From Vibrio barjaei (GTDB taxonomy: Bacteria > Pseudomonadota > Gammaproteobacteria > Enterobacterales > Vibrionaceae), in NCBI RefSeq assembly GCF_001639065.2, contig NZ_LQXO02000033.1, forward strand, positions 248,001 to 312,000: a DNA stretch of 64,000 bases, written 5' to 3'. Made by a program: the position numbers and the translations under genes. Below are positions 26,146 through 35,302 of this stretch, in pieces (position 1 is the stretch's first letter; each line of letters opens with the position of its first letter). The notes beneath the pieces were generated by a model. The model had not been told where the DNA came from, did no database searches, and saw only the letters and a list, made by a program, of their open reading frames with translations.

Positions 26146-26173
26146 AAAAGCGACCAGAAATGGTCGCTTTTTT
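26146..26173 (+). terminator. Intrinsic terminator after nagK
   Basis: AAAAGCGACCA (26146-26156), loop GAAA, TGGTCGCTTTT (26161-26171) and continuing T residues: a textbook terminator, with A's on the other side that may let it serve the convergent yegS gene too. Confidence 0.92.
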
Positions 26174-26195
26174 GTTACTTGCATTAAGCTGAAAA

Positions 26196-27098
26196 TCAGT
26201 GACTCACTAGCATTGGGCAGTGCTCTGGCAAAACCAATTGGATTGTGTTCGGCAGCACACAAAACTCGATATTGGTAGCTTCGATAGGCTCACCATCTAA
26301 ATTTACAGGCATGATACCATCGGAAATCCATTCAATGGTTTTTACCTGATTACGTTTAACGAACGTTCCACTATAACCATCATCTTGCATTAGTTCCTCA
26401 ATTACGGCAGTAATATCGCTGGGGGTGAATTCCTCAAGCGACACCACATCTAAATAGCCGTCGTTGATAAAGGAGGTTGGAGAGAGTGCTTGGCCACCAC
26501 CGGCCATTCTGCCATTGCAAATAGCGCCGACAACCACATTGCTTGTGACAGTTTGACCATCAAACTTCACCGTGCCTTTAAAAGGTTGGAAGTTAATGGC
26601 TTGAACGAGGCCTGCGAGCGTGTAGGCTCCTCCACCAAGGAAATTTTTTAGGGCAATAGGTGTGTTTGCGGTAACTTGTGCACCAAACCCCGCTGTAGCG
26701 ATATTCACAAAGTGACGGTCATTCGCTCTTGCAGCATCAATTGGCTTAGACGTTCCAGAAACAGCTAACAGCAGGGCATCGTAAGCAGAATTGGTTGGGA
26801 TGGAGCAGGCAGTCGCAAAGTCGTTAGCGGTTCCAAGTGGCAAAACCGCAACTTCCATTGCGGTGATATTGTTTTTTAGAAGTGCATCGACTACTTCGTT
26901 TATGGTTCCATCGCCACCTCCAGCAATGAGCCGAGAGACGCCTTGAGCAGCCGCTTCTTGTACTAATCTTTCAATATCGCCTCCTTCCCAAGTCACACGG
27001 ACTTCTAAAGGGTAACCTTCACCACGGAGTTGATAAATGGCTTCTCTAATATCATCTTGAGCAGCTTTCTTTCCGTTAAGTAGGAGGCGATAAGTCAT
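26196..27098 (-). CDS. yegS: YegS-like lipid kinase (diacylglycerol kinase catalytic domain)
   Basis: 300-residue soluble lipid kinase. The nucleotide-binding GGGDGTINEVVDAL (about residues 60-74) and the downstream LPLGTANDFATA are the DGK catalytic-domain signatures. The full protein is the size of E. coli YegS, which phosphorylates phosphatidylglycerol in vitro. AAGGAAG precedes the ATG. It is convergent with nagK. The physiological substrate is unknown. Confidence 0.9.
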   Translation of the reverse strand: MTYRLLLNGKKAAQDDIREAIYQLRGEGYPLEVRVTWEGGDIERLVQEAAAQGVSRLIAGGGDGTINEVVDALLKNNITAMEVAVLPLGTANDFATACSIPTNSAYDALLLAVSGTSKPIDAARANDRHFVNIATAGFGAQVTANTPIALKNFLGGGAYTLAGLVQAINFQPFKGTVKFDGQTVTSNVVVGAICNGRMAGGGQALSPTSFINDGYLDVVSLEEFTPSDITAVIEELMQDDGYSGTFVKRNQVKTIEWISDGIMPVNLDGEPIEATNIEFCVLPNTIQLVLPEHCPMLVSH

Positions 27099-27143
27099 AT
27101 TTCTTCCTTAAAACAGTATGTTATCTAGTCAATGCAATGAAGA

Positions 27144-27947
27144 CTATAGCACAAACTTTTCAATGGCCTTAGCCACGCCGTCGTCGTCATTACTGTCGGT
27201 AATGTAATCGGCGATAGATTTTGTTTCTGGCATGGCATTCGCCATAGCAACACCTTTACCAGCGAATTTGATCATATGATGGTCATTTTCTGCATCACCA
27301 AAGCACATGGTTTGTTCGTACGGGATATTTAAGTGATCGGCAATAACTTTGACGCCTTCACCTTTGTTGCTTAAAGGGTTCAAAAACTCAAGGAAGAATG
27401 GGGCGCTTTGTACGATTGTATAATCGTCATGGTAGCGCGCTGGAATTTTACCGATGCCGTCGGTTAGTAGAGCTGGTTCGCCAACAATCATCGCTTTGAT
27501 GATCTCATGATCGTCCTCTAGCTTATTGAAATCATAGATAGTGATGTCCAGTTTATTGATCTCAGCTTCGTGGTCTGTGAAAGGATTCGCTTCTGTAGCA
27601 ATCAAACCCAATTCGCGGCTAAAGGCATGGCAATGCAGGCCGAGCTGTTTCGCTAGGTTCGCTACTTCTTTGGCGCGACGACCATCGATGATTTGTTGAT
27701 GAAGTACTTCACCTGATACCACCTTCTGTACATAGGTACCATTGAAATGGATGACGTAATCTTCTTCACCGTTCAAACCAAGCTCATTAAGGGCATCTAA
27801 CATACCGTTGAGTGGACGACCAGATGCAAGCACCACTTGGACGCCTTGCTGTTTTGCAGTTTGGATAGCTTGTTTAGTACGCGGAGAGATTTTTTTATCA
27901 GATGTTAGTAGGGTTCCATCCATATCGATGGCAATGAGTTTATACAC
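27144..27947 (-). CDS. yidA: Cof-type HAD sugar-phosphatase YidA
   Basis: 267-residue member of the Cof/IIB HAD subfamily. Motif I IAIDMDGTLLTSDKKI is at the N-terminus, motif II is VLASGRP, and the C-terminal motif IV is CFGDAENDHHMIKFAGKGVAMANA. YidA dephosphorylates sugar phosphates such as alpha-glucose-1-phosphate and erythronate-4-phosphate. The start is GTG 27947 with AGGTAAG 5 bp upstream. It is close to yegS (45 bp), so the two may be cotranscribed. Confidence 0.88.
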   Translation of the reverse strand: MYKLIAIDMDGTLLTSDKKISPRTKQAIQTAKQQGVQVVLASGRPLNGMLDALNELGLNGEEDYVIHFNGTYVQKVVSGEVLHQQIIDGRRAKEVANLAKQLGLHCHAFSRELGLIATEANPFTDHEAEINKLDITIYDFNKLEDDHEIIKAMIVGEPALLTDGIGKIPARYHDDYTIVQSAPFFLEFLNPLSNKGEGVKVIADHLNIPYEQTMCFGDAENDHHMIKFAGKGVAMANAMPETKSIADYITDSNDDDGVAKAIEKFVL

Positions 27948-28095
27948 GTTACTTACCTAAAAAAGAAATAAATCAAACGCCTCTAGGATATGAAAAAGCG
28001 CGTTACACTACCAGAGATTTAGTATGACAGTTTGTATTGAATTTCTTGGTCGCATCCTTTAAGGTCTGCTCATCTTATATAATTGGCATGATTTG

Positions 28096-28776
28096 ATGAG
28101 TAATACTCGATTTAAAATCAACGAGATGTTTGAAACCATCCAGGGTGAGGGCATGTTTACCGGCGTCCCGGCGGTATTTATCCGACTTCAAATTTGTAAC
28201 GTAGGCTGTTCGTGGTGTGATACGAAGCAGACATGGGAAGCGAATGATGAAGACGAACGTTCGTTTGGAGAAATCATCACTAAACAAGGTGATAGCCCTA
28301 CGTGGAGCGATGTCGATGCGGCGGAAATTGTAGCTATGTATCAATCGCAGAAGTTCAACGCAAAGCACATTGTGATTACTGGTGGCGAGCCTTGTGAGTA
28401 TGACCTAACCGCGTTATGTGAAGCCTTTGAAGCCATTGGATGTCGTTGCCAAATCGAGACCAGCGGTACTTCAGAAATAAGAGTCACGCCAGCAACCTGG
28501 GTTACGGTATCACCAAAGGTAGCAATGAAGGGAAAACTCCCTGTACTTCCTTCGTCGTTAGAACGTGCTGATGAAATCAAGCACCCAGTCGCGACGCAAA
28601 AGAACATCGACCAATTAGATGAGCTTTTACAGGGTGTAAAGTTAAACAGTGATGTGGTTATTGCGCTTCAACCAATCAGCCAGAAGCCACGTGCAACTGA
28701 ACTGTGTATTGAAACTTGTATTCAGAGAAACTGGCGTTTATCAGTTCAAACACATAAATATTTAAGTATTGCTTAA
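28096..28776 (+). CDS. queE: 7-carboxy-7-deazaguanine synthase QueE
   Basis: 226-residue radical SAM enzyme that converts 6-carboxy-tetrahydropterin to 7-carboxy-7-deazaguanine in preQ1/queuosine synthesis. The cluster motif CNVGCSWC (Cys34, 38, 41) is the canonical CX3CX2C form. [14 protein letters not shown] at the start and [11 protein letters not shown] in the core are diagnostic. ATG 28096 is chosen over the TTG three bases earlier; the ribosome site is weak. queC follows after 17 bp, forming a queuosine operon. Confidence 0.94.
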   Translation: MSNTRFKINEMFETIQGEGMFTGVPAVFIRLQICNVGCSWCDTKQTWEANDEDERSFGEIITKQGDSPTWSDVDAAEIVAMYQSQKFNAKHIVITGGEPCEYDLTALCEAFEAIGCRCQIETSGTSEIRVTPATWVTVSPKVAMKGKLPVLPSSLERADEIKHPVATQKNIDQLDELLQGVKLNSDVVIALQPISQKPRATELCIETCIQRNWRLSVQTHKYLSIA

Positions 28777-28793
28777 AGGGCGAGGAGATATTG

Positions 28794-29480
28794 ATGAAAA
28801 AGGCAGTAGTCGTTTTTAGTGGCGGACAAGATTCAACAACTTGCTTAGTCCAAGCACTTAAGCAGTACGATGAAGTACACGCAATTACGTTTGATTATGG
28901 CCAACGCCATAAACTGGAGATTGAAGTAGCGGAAACATTAGCGAAGAAGCTCAATGTGAAAGCACACAAAGTCATGGATGTGAGCTTGCTCAACGAGCTT
29001 GCCATTAGCTCATTAACTCGCGACGATATTCCTGTCTCACATGAGCTTCAAGAAAATGGTCTTCCAAATTCATTCGTGCCGGGTCGCAATATACTATTTT
29101 TGACACTGGCGGGTATTTACGCCTATCAAATCGGCGCGCAAGCAGTCATTACCGGTGTGTGTGAAACGGACTTTTCTGGTTACCCTGATTGTCGAAATGA
29201 CTTTATCAAAGCCATGAATAGTGCTTTGGTTCAAGGCATGGACAGAGAGTTTGATATCGTTACGCCACTTATGTGGTTAGATAAGGCAGAGACATGGGCG
29301 CTGGCCGATAAGTTTAATGCGCTACAGTTAATCCGAGAAGAGACGTTAACTTGCTATAACGGTGTTATTGGCGACGGTTGTGGAGATTGTCCATCTTGTG
29401 ATCTTCGATCGAACGGACTGAATCATTATTTAGAGAATAAGACCGAAGTCATGGCTTCTCTGAACGAGAAGTCAGAATAA
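28794..29480 (+). CDS. queC: 7-cyano-7-deazaguanine synthase QueC
   Basis: 228-residue enzyme that converts CDG to preQ0 with ATP and ammonia. The ATP-binding PP-loop SGGQDSTTC is at residues 9-17, and four cysteines of the zinc site lie in [16 protein letters not shown] near the C-terminus. The GAGGAG site places the start at ATG 28794, not the TTG at 28791. It is cotranscribed with queE and closed by a strong terminator. Family identity and length are typical. Confidence 0.95.
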   Translation: MKKAVVVFSGGQDSTTCLVQALKQYDEVHAITFDYGQRHKLEIEVAETLAKKLNVKAHKVMDVSLLNELAISSLTRDDIPVSHELQENGLPNSFVPGRNILFLTLAGIYAYQIGAQAVITGVCETDFSGYPDCRNDFIKAMNSALVQGMDREFDIVTPLMWLDKAETWALADKFNALQLIREETLTCYNGVIGDGCGDCPSCDLRSNGLNHYLENKTEVMASLNEKSE

Positions 29481-29510
29481 AAAAATAGAGGCTGAAAGCC
29501 TCTATTTTTT
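29480..29510. terminator. Bidirectional terminator between queC and DUF2750 gene
   Basis: AAAAAATAGAGGCT (29480-29493), loop GAA, AGCCTCTATTTTTT (29497-29510). The A- and T-rich ends serve both strands between convergent genes. Confidence 0.92.
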
Positions 29511-29514
29511 GCGT

Positions 29515-29874
29515 TTATTTAGCGTTTAAGTACAACTTAGCGATAGCTGATGGTTCCATTTCTTTACCATCTAGCTGACTGTTCCAGTTGGTACCGATTA
29601 GCACACCATCTTCATCGAGAGTTAGTAGCCAATCTTCTACAAAGATATCAAGTGGGATGTGTAACACTTCAAAATCAGCCCACTCTTCAACGTTGTGTGT
29701 TTTTGCGTCTTCCTCAGACGACCAAAACGGCATAACTTCTGTGTTTTCGAACTCAGTAGAATCGCACGCTAACCAGCCATCTTCATTACGCAGGCCCCAG
29801 ACAAGCTGGTTTTTGGTGGTTTCCTCAATAAACAGGTTAAGGTTTTGTTCGATATCTGAAGTTAATTTACTCAT
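29515..29874 (-). CDS. DUF2750 domain-containing protein
   Basis: 119-residue acidic protein of DUF2750, recognised by NQLVWGLRNEDGWLACDSTEFENTEVMPFWSS and DIFVEDWLLTLDEDGVLIGTNW. The family is small and mainly gammaproteobacterial, with no agreed biochemical function. ATG 29874 is preferred to GTG 29877. It sits alone between two terminators, so it is probably monocistronic. Confidence 0.86.
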   Translation of the reverse strand: MSKLTSDIEQNLNLFIEETTKNQLVWGLRNEDGWLACDSTEFENTEVMPFWSSEEDAKTHNVEEWADFEVLHIPLDIFVEDWLLTLDEDGVLIGTNWNSQLDGKEMEPSAIAKLYLNAK

Positions 29875-29947
29875 CACTTTATACTCTTAATAAGAATTGC
29901 TACAAGGTTAGCATGAGATACCGAATATCTAAATGAATTAAAACAAA

Positions 29948-29972
29948 AAGAGCGCTAATACATAGCGCTCTT
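29948..29972 (-). terminator. Intrinsic terminator after the OmpA-like gene
   Basis: On the minus strand, AAGAGCGCTA and TAGCGCTCTT form a 10-bp perfect stem with a 5-nt loop, followed by TTTTTGTTT. Confidence 0.9.
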
Positions 29973-29995
29973 AGTTTAACTGAGTGAAGAGTGAA

Positions 29996-30619
29996 CTATT
30001 TACCGATAGTAGTAAAGATAGTCCATTCTTTTTCTACTTCACCTTTATAACCAACAACAGAAGCAACGACTTTTCTGTTCATCGCATGTGCAAACTCGGT
30101 ATCACCAAGCTCTTCTGGCTGGGTATCGCCATAGCCCACAATAGTTAAACGTTCAGGGGCAATGCCGTTGTTGATGATAGCTTCACGAACAACCTCAGCG
30201 CGATTCTTCGAAAGTACCAAGTTCTTCTCTGGGTTACCAACAACACTCGCATAGCCTTGAATTTCAATAGTGGTATCTGGGTATTCCTTTAAGAAGTCCG
30301 CCATTTGGCTGATTTGTGTTTGGAACACTGGCTTGATATATGTTGACGCATTATCAAACAAAATTCTCAACGCCATCGTATTTGACACGTCGACATATTG
30401 TTCACAGCCATCGTTATCTAAAGCAGCGCCCTCAGGTGTCGCAATACATAAGTCACGAGCATTAATAACGCCATCACCATCGTCGTCAATTAAATCGGCT
30501 TTTTGATCGGCGAGAGGGGTAACGATGTAGTCGTATTTATCATTTTCAGGCGTTGTTGCTGATGCAAAAAGCGGCAGAGAAACAAGGCCACATAGCAGTA
30601 ATTTGGTCTGTAGTTTCAT
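29996..30619 (-). CDS. OmpA-family outer-membrane/peptidoglycan-binding protein with a calcium-binding loop
   Basis: 207 residues: signal peptide (1 to about 21, cut after ASA), an acidic DDDGDGVINARDLC segment (45-58) that resembles the calcium-binding thrombospondin type-3 repeats of OmpA proteins, then an OmpA C-terminal domain (IEIQGYASVVGNPEKNLVLSKNRA, then RLTIVGYGDTQPEE) that binds peptidoglycan. There is no N-terminal beta-barrel. ATG 30619 lies one base after the TolC-like gene stop. The pairing with a TolC protein suggests a type I secretion or adhesin-export role, as in LapE/OmpA pairs; that link is inferred. Confidence 0.85.
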   Translation of the reverse strand: MKLQTKLLLCGLVSLPLFASATTPENDKYDYIVTPLADQKADLIDDDGDGVINARDLCIATPEGAALDNDGCEQYVDVSNTMALRILFDNASTYIKPVFQTQISQMADFLKEYPDTTIEIQGYASVVGNPEKNLVLSKNRAEVVREAIINNGIAPERLTIVGYGDTQPEELGDTEFAHAMNRKVVASVVGYKGEVEKEWTIFTTIGK

Positions 30620-30620
30620 A

Positions 30621-31940
30621 TTAATACTCCACCTTCTCGTTCCACTCTTTTGGAGTGTCAACTCGTAATGCTGCTAGCAAATCACCAGTAGCATTCATCA
30701 CTCGATAGCGAGCAAACTGCTCAGCGTATTTAGCGTCTAAATAACCTTTACGAGCTTCGAACAGCTCGTTTTCGGTGTTAAGAACATCAAGAAGAGTACG
30801 TTTGCCTATCTTGTATTGTTTTTGGTAAGCAACAACAGTGTCAGAAGCAGAGTCGACGTGATCTGACAAAAACTCACGCTGCTGAATGGTGAATTCTAAA
30901 CCTGTCCAAGAGAGTTTTAACCCTTCTTCTACCATGCGATAGGTTCTGTCACGGAAGTCTTTGGCTTTGTTGAGTTGGTAGGCTGCAGCTTCAGTGCGAT
31001 CGGAATCTGAGCCGCCATTGTATAAGTTGTAACGCATTCTAAGCATAGCGCGAGTTTCATTATCGGTACCGATATTACCACCGGCATCGTCGCGCCAGTT
31101 ATGGCCTGCATCGATATAGAAAGTAGGGTAGTTAACCCCTTTGGTTTGTTGGTATTGGAAACGAGCAGAGTCTACATCCACCTGTGAGACTTTGATCACT
31201 GGGTGGTGCTCCATTGCGATTTTTAGTGCGTCATCTACGGTTGGTGGAATAGCAACTTCATCAGCTCTAGGATATTTGAGACCTAAAGGAGCTTGCCCTA
31301 CTAGGCGTTTAAACTGTGTATGTGTATCGAAAAGGTTGTTCTGCGCGGCTAGTAAGTTACCATGAGCTTTTGCAATACGAGCTTCGACTTGTGAAAGGTC
31401 TGCGGTTGAACCAATACCTGAGTCAACACGCTTTTTAATGTCTTTATATATTTTCTTGTGTACTTCTAGATTAGCTTCAGAGAGCGCTAATATTTCGTAG
31501 GCTTTGGTTGCGTCGAGATAAATCTGAGCAACTTCAAGCGCAATGTCTGAGGCATCTGCGAGTAATTGATATCTCACGGACTCTGCTTCCGCCGCAGTTC
31601 GATCCATATCGTTTAATGTCTCGTTGCCGTCCCAAATTAATTGAGTAAGACTAATACCAACTTCCTTTCTAGTTAAGCTCTCGTTCCGACTGTTCAAAGA
31701 GTTTTCACGGTCATAATCCGTTCTTTCGTAGCCGATACCACCGTCCAAATCGACTTTAGGACGATACGCACCAACAGAAGCTTCTGCGTCATATCGTTTA
31801 CTGACGTATTCGTTATAAGCGGCTTTAATATCAGGGTTGGTAGCAAGTGTATTTGCTACGGCTTGCTCTAATGTTTGACTGCTAACCGGAAGGCTAAGGG
31901 CTACAAAACAAGCGGCTGCTGTTAGAGTGAACCTGTTCAA
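30621..31940 (-). CDS. TolC-family outer-membrane efflux/type I secretion protein
   Basis: 439-residue outer-membrane channel-tunnel protein. The start is TTG 31940 with AAGGAG at an ideal distance, giving the signal peptide NRFTLTAAACFVALSLPVSSQ; a longer in-frame reading has no ribosome site. The opening TLEQAVANTLATNPDIKAAYNEYVSKRYDAEAS and the repeated pattern (residues about 25-230 and 240-435) are typical of the TolC fold, closest in style to agglutination-protein/LapE-type TolCs. It is cotranscribed with the OmpA-like gene, but no ABC or membrane-fusion partner is adjacent. Confidence 0.88.
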   Translation of the reverse strand: MNRFTLTAAACFVALSLPVSSQTLEQAVANTLATNPDIKAAYNEYVSKRYDAEASVGAYRPKVDLDGGIGYERTDYDRENSLNSRNESLTRKEVGISLTQLIWDGNETLNDMDRTAAEAESVRYQLLADASDIALEVAQIYLDATKAYEILALSEANLEVHKKIYKDIKKRVDSGIGSTADLSQVEARIAKAHGNLLAAQNNLFDTHTQFKRLVGQAPLGLKYPRADEVAIPPTVDDALKIAMEHHPVIKVSQVDVDSARFQYQQTKGVNYPTFYIDAGHNWRDDAGGNIGTDNETRAMLRMRYNLYNGGSDSDRTEAAAYQLNKAKDFRDRTYRMVEEGLKLSWTGLEFTIQQREFLSDHVDSASDTVVAYQKQYKIGKRTLLDVLNTENELFEARKGYLDAKYAEQFARYRVMNATGDLLAALRVDTPKEWNEKVEY

Positions 31941-32250
31941 TGTTATTCTCCTTAATCCTTGGCTAGACGAATTGCTGATTTTTGGTTTTGAGCTTGCAAA
32001 TTCATCACTTCTACTCACTACTATTTATTCGAGTCAAGTCATAAACTTAGGTAATGCACCATAGAATTACTATAGCGCACAACCTTGTTCTTTCAACCTA
32101 GCTCGATCACACCTTGAACCTAAAGAGGGATAGGTACAGGCTAGATGTTAGCTTTGTTATACATTGCCACATACTATTGAAAATAGTAGAGAAATTCGTT
32201 AATTCAATTAGGGAAATGAAAAAATGTCTTATTTTTGAGACAGCTCAATC
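31941..32250. other. Upstream region of the TolC-OmpA operon; no gene
   Basis: 310 bp with no credible coding region. The part next to the TolC start carries the ribosome site; the remainder is A+T rich and must hold the TolC promoter. I see no strong operator. Confidence 0.5.
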
Positions 32251-32284
32251 AAAAAAGCCATTCTTTTCTAAAAAAGAATGGCTT
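32251..32284 (-). terminator. Intrinsic terminator of rlmI
   Basis: On the minus strand a 13-14-bp stem (AAGCCATTCTTTT with its complement, loop TAG) ends in TTTTTT. Plus-strand arms are at 32255-32267 and 32271-32284. Confidence 0.9.
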
Positions 32285-32324
32285 AGAAAGTGCTGTAGAG
32301 TCTTGACTCTAGAGTGCATTAGGT

Positions 32325-33515
32325 CTAAAGAACTTTACAAGCAAAACCTTTTAAGTAGAAGCCTTCCGGGTAAGCGGTATCTGTTGGGTGGTCTGCAGCT
32401 TGTTCAAATCGTTCTACAAACTTAACAGAACGGTTAGCATCTACAGCGGCGTCTGCGATTATTTTTTGGAATAATGCGCCGTCCATTAACCCTGAGCAAG
32501 AGTAAGTCAAAAGGGTACCACCGGGCTTCAAGATCTGCATTGCTAGCATGTTGATATCTTTATAGCCGCGACAAGCGCCATTGAGCTGAGCTTTCGATTC
32601 GGCAAACTTTGGTGGGTCCATGATAACCACATCAAACTTGGTTCCTTGATCTCGGTATTCACGCAATAACTTGAAGACATCTGCATTGAGGAATACCGCT
32701 TTTTTCTTCTCAGTGAAACCATTCAGCTCGGCATTATGTTTCGCGGTATCAAGCGCCAGTTGAGAAACGTCGGCGTTAATGACACGTTTGGCACCGCCTT
32801 TTAATGCATAAAGTCCAAATCCACCGGTATAACTGAAGCAGTTTAGTACTTCTTTATCTTTTACATACTTTTGAGCTTGATACCGGCTATCGCGCTGATC
32901 CAAGTAGAACCCCGTTTTGTGACCGTTAATGATATCGACGCTAATTTTTACGCCATTTTCTTCAATGACGACTGGTTTTGATGGTGTTTCTCCATGCAGT
33001 ACGCCTGTGCGCTCTTTTAATCCCTCTTTTTTACGAACCGATACATCAGAACGTTCATAAATAGAGCATTCTGGGAAGCACTGCGTAAGCGCTTCTACAA
33101 GGGAATCCTTTTGGAATTCTGCTCCGGCACTGAGCAATTGGCAAACTAGGAAGTTTTCATAGCGGTCGATGGTAATACCCGGTAAGCCATCAGACTCTGC
33201 TGCGATCAAGCGATATCCTGTCAGGCCATCGCGTTCAATAATGTCTTCCCTTAGTAATTGTGCTTGGTTGATACGGCTTACGAAAAAGCTCACGTCAATA
33301 TCTTGTTTTTCGAAGCTCCACACACGTGCTCGAATCTGAGAGTTAGGAGAGTATGCAGCTTTAGCTAACCATTCGCCATTGCTAGCGAACACGTCGACTG
33401 TTTCGCCGAGTGACGGTTGGCCATCGACGTGAGAAATACCTCTAGAGAAAATCCAAGGATGTTTGCGTCGAAGTGACTTGTCGCGACCTTTAACAAGATG
33501 AATAGCTGGAGCCAT
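32325..33515 (-). CDS. rlmI: 23S rRNA m5C1962 methyltransferase RlmI
   Basis: 396-residue SAM-dependent methyltransferase of the large ribosomal subunit. It has an N-terminal PUA-like domain ([24 protein letters not shown] is characteristic), a central adaptor domain and a Rossmann methyltransferase domain with [18 protein letters not shown] as SAM motif, [11 protein letters not shown] as catalytic motif IV and LTYSCSGLM as the cysteine motif. Length and all three domains match E. coli RlmI (YccW). It neighbours yccX and tusE as in Enterobacteriaceae, though strand orientation differs. Confidence 0.95.
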   Translation of the reverse strand: MAPAIHLVKGRDKSLRRKHPWIFSRGISHVDGQPSLGETVDVFASNGEWLAKAAYSPNSQIRARVWSFEKQDIDVSFFVSRINQAQLLREDIIERDGLTGYRLIAAESDGLPGITIDRYENFLVCQLLSAGAEFQKDSLVEALTQCFPECSIYERSDVSVRKKEGLKERTGVLHGETPSKPVVIEENGVKISVDIINGHKTGFYLDQRDSRYQAQKYVKDKEVLNCFSYTGGFGLYALKGGAKRVINADVSQLALDTAKHNAELNGFTEKKKAVFLNADVFKLLREYRDQGTKFDVVIMDPPKFAESKAQLNGACRGYKDINMLAMQILKPGGTLLTYSCSGLMDGALFQKIIADAAVDANRSVKFVERFEQAADHPTDTAYPEGFYLKGFACKVL

Positions 33516-33665
33516 GGGATGCCTTACGAAGTTGAAACAGAGAAAAGGTTGGCTATTTTGTGTGAAGATTCAAACAAATGCAAATAGAGTTCCGCTAACC
33601 TGACTTAGAAACTGTATAGATGGACTAAAATCAGCTTAGCACGCTGTTCATGCAGGAGAGAAGAT

Positions 33666-33941
33666 ATGACTCAAATTTGTCAGAAGGTTGTTGTGAAAGG
33701 CATGGTTCAAGGAGTAGGGTTTCGTTACCACACTTGTCATGAAGGGTTAAAATTGGGACTGACTGGGTATGCTAAAAACTTATATGATGGCTCGGTTGAG
33801 GTGGTTGCGTGTGGTGATCAAGCCAAAGTTGAAGCTTTGTGTGAATGGTTAATGCAAGGCCCAAGGACCGCAACGGTTGATTCGGTGACCAAAGAGCCTT
33901 GCGAACAAAGTACTGTTTACAGTGGTTTTAAAATTCTCTAA
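33666..33941 (+). CDS. yccX: Acylphosphatase
   Basis: 91-residue acylphosphatase that hydrolyses carboxyl-phosphate bonds. The acylphosphatase signature [12 protein letters not shown] supplies the catalytic Arg20, and the second catalytic residue is Asn38 in [18 protein letters not shown] precedes the ATG. It sits between the minus-strand rlmI and tusE genes in the conserved rlmI-acyP-tusE-yccA neighbourhood of gammaproteobacteria. Confidence 0.95.
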   Translation: MTQICQKVVVKGMVQGVGFRYHTCHEGLKLGLTGYAKNLYDGSVEVVACGDQAKVEALCEWLMQGPRTATVDSVTKEPCEQSTVYSGFKIL

Positions 33942-33945
33942 GTAC

Positions 33946-34275
33946 TTATAAGCACTTTGCAGGCTTTGGTAAACCCGCAAGTTTAGTAGCTTGCTTTGCC
34001 GGGCCTTTTTTGAACAGCTTGAATAGATATTTACTGTTTCCTTTTTCCGGACCATGTGCCTTTTCCATCGCTTTTACCAGCATTCGTACCGCAGGTGAGG
34101 TGTTAAACTCCACATAAAAGTCGCGAACGAACATTACAACCTCTATATGTGCATCGGTCAGCTCAATACCTTCATCTTGTGCTAGAGTTTCGATCATCGC
34201 AGGCTCCCAATCTTGATGATTGAGCAAATACCCTTCGGCGTCGGTTTCGATGGTTTTACCGTTAAATTCAAACAT
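33946..34275 (-). CDS. tusE: Sulfurtransferase TusE (DsrC family)
   Basis: 109-residue DsrC/TusE protein that accepts persulfide from TusBCD and hands it to MnmA for 2-thiouridine in tRNA. The universal penultimate cysteine is present (KPAKCL, Cys108), and [19 protein letters not shown] is the family opening. DsrC of sulfite-reducing bacteria has a second conserved cysteine nearby; here it is absent, as in TusE. It converges with yccX. Confidence 0.95.
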   Translation of the reverse strand: MFEFNGKTIETDAEGYLLNHQDWEPAMIETLAQDEGIELTDAHIEVVMFVRDFYVEFNTSPAVRMLVKAMEKAHGPEKGNSKYLFKLFKKGPAKQATKLAGLPKPAKCL

Positions 34276-34373
34276 GTTTTTGATCTTGTAATTGAAACAC
34301 GTGGCAAGGTTAGCCTAGTTACACGCTTTTTTTCAAGAGTGGTAGGGTGGTTTAATCAGTATTTAGATACAAA

Positions 34374-34400
34374 AAAGCCCAAGAACTTGCCTTGGGCTTT
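34374..34400 (-). terminator. Intrinsic terminator after yccA
   Basis: On the minus strand AAAGCCCAAG pairs with CTTGGGCTTT (loop 7 nt; plus positions 34374-34383 and 34391-34400), followed by TTTTTT. Confidence 0.92.
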
Positions 34401-34421
34401 CCTTAACATCCAGCGACTTGA

Positions 34422-35084
34422 TTAGTCGTCGTTCATAATGCCTAGGATAGATAGTAGGCTGATGAAGATGTTGTAGATAGAGACATACAAGCTTACGGTT
34501 GCAGAGATGTAATTAGTCTCACCGCCGCGAACGATTTGTTGAGTTGTAAGCAAGATAACACCTGTTGAGAACAGGATAAACATTCCGCTCATCGCTAGGT
34601 ATAGCATTGGCATTTGTAGGAAGATGTTTGCAACCATACCTACCAATAGCACAACGAAACCAGCTAGTAGCATACCGTTAAGGAACGATAGGTCACGCTT
34701 GGTTGTTAGTGCGTAAGCCGATGCGCTTAGGAACGCTAGAGCAGTACCACCTAGAGCTGTAACAATAACATCGCCCATACCAGCGCCAACATAAGCGTTA
34801 AGGATAGGACCGATTGTATAACCTAGGAAGCCAGTAAATAGGAATGTAAATACCAAGCCCATGCTGTTGTTGCGGTTCTTTTCAGTAAGGAAAAGCAAAC
34901 CGTAGAAGCCAACTAGCATAATAATCAAACCTGGGCGAGGTAGGTTCATAGCCATAGAAAATGCTGCAACGACCGCAGACCAAAGTAGCGTCATAGATAG
35001 CAGCGCGTAAGTATTTCGCAATACTTTGTTAGTTTGCAGTACACTCGCTTGAGATGAACTGCGAGATACCATAGGATCGTTCAT
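34422..35084 (-). CDS. yccA: Bax inhibitor-1 / YccA family membrane protein
   Basis: 220-residue inner-membrane protein with seven predicted helices, member of the BI-1/UPF0005 family. In E. coli, YccA is a substrate and modulator of FtsH. The N-terminal tail (VSRSSSQASVLQTNKVLRNTYALLSMTLLWSA) and the C-terminal SLYVSIYNIFISLLSILGIMNDD are hallmarks. ATG 35084 (MNDPMV) is used because GAGG is appropriately upstream; an ATG 12 bp earlier overlaps that site. Gene order rlmI-yccX-tusE-yccA matches related genomes. Confidence 0.94.
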   Translation of the reverse strand: MNDPMVSRSSSQASVLQTNKVLRNTYALLSMTLLWSAVVAAFSMAMNLPRPGLIIMLVGFYGLLFLTEKNRNNSMGLVFTFLFTGFLGYTIGPILNAYVGAGMGDVIVTALGGTALAFLSASAYALTTKRDLSFLNGMLLAGFVVLLVGMVANIFLQMPMLYLAMSGMFILFSTGVILLTTQQIVRGGETNYISATVSLYVSIYNIFISLLSILGIMNDD

Positions 35085-35259
35085 AATCTTCCTCATAGAT
35101 GATTGTTTTTACTTATATGACTATTTATGGGGCTGTTTGTTCGAAAAATCAAGTCCACAAATACAAGTCATTGAACAAAATCATAATAAAAATAACTGGT
35201 TAAGTGTGTAGTAAGTTGTAACACGATATTTCTACGTTGCAAATGGCAAAACAATGTAA

Positions 35260-35287
35260 AAATGGCGGCTTGAAAAAGCCGCCATTT
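35260..35287 (-). terminator. Intrinsic terminator of the aap operon
   Basis: AAATGGCGGCTT (35260-35271), loop GAAA, AAGCCGCCATTT (35276-35287). On the minus strand the stem is followed by TTTTTACATT, directly after aapP. Confidence 0.9.
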
Positions 35288-35302
35288 CTTATCAAGAGCC
35301 AA

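Noticed and set aside
27948-28095. PreQ1 riboswitch upstream of queE
   Set aside because: I looked for preQ1-I and preQ1-II features in the 148-bp leader and saw neither the pseudoknot-forming core nor a sequestering stem.
29588-29890. 100-codon open frame opposite the DUF2750 gene
   Set aside because: Serine-rich translation typical of an antisense shadow; the minus-strand DUF2750 family match is clear.
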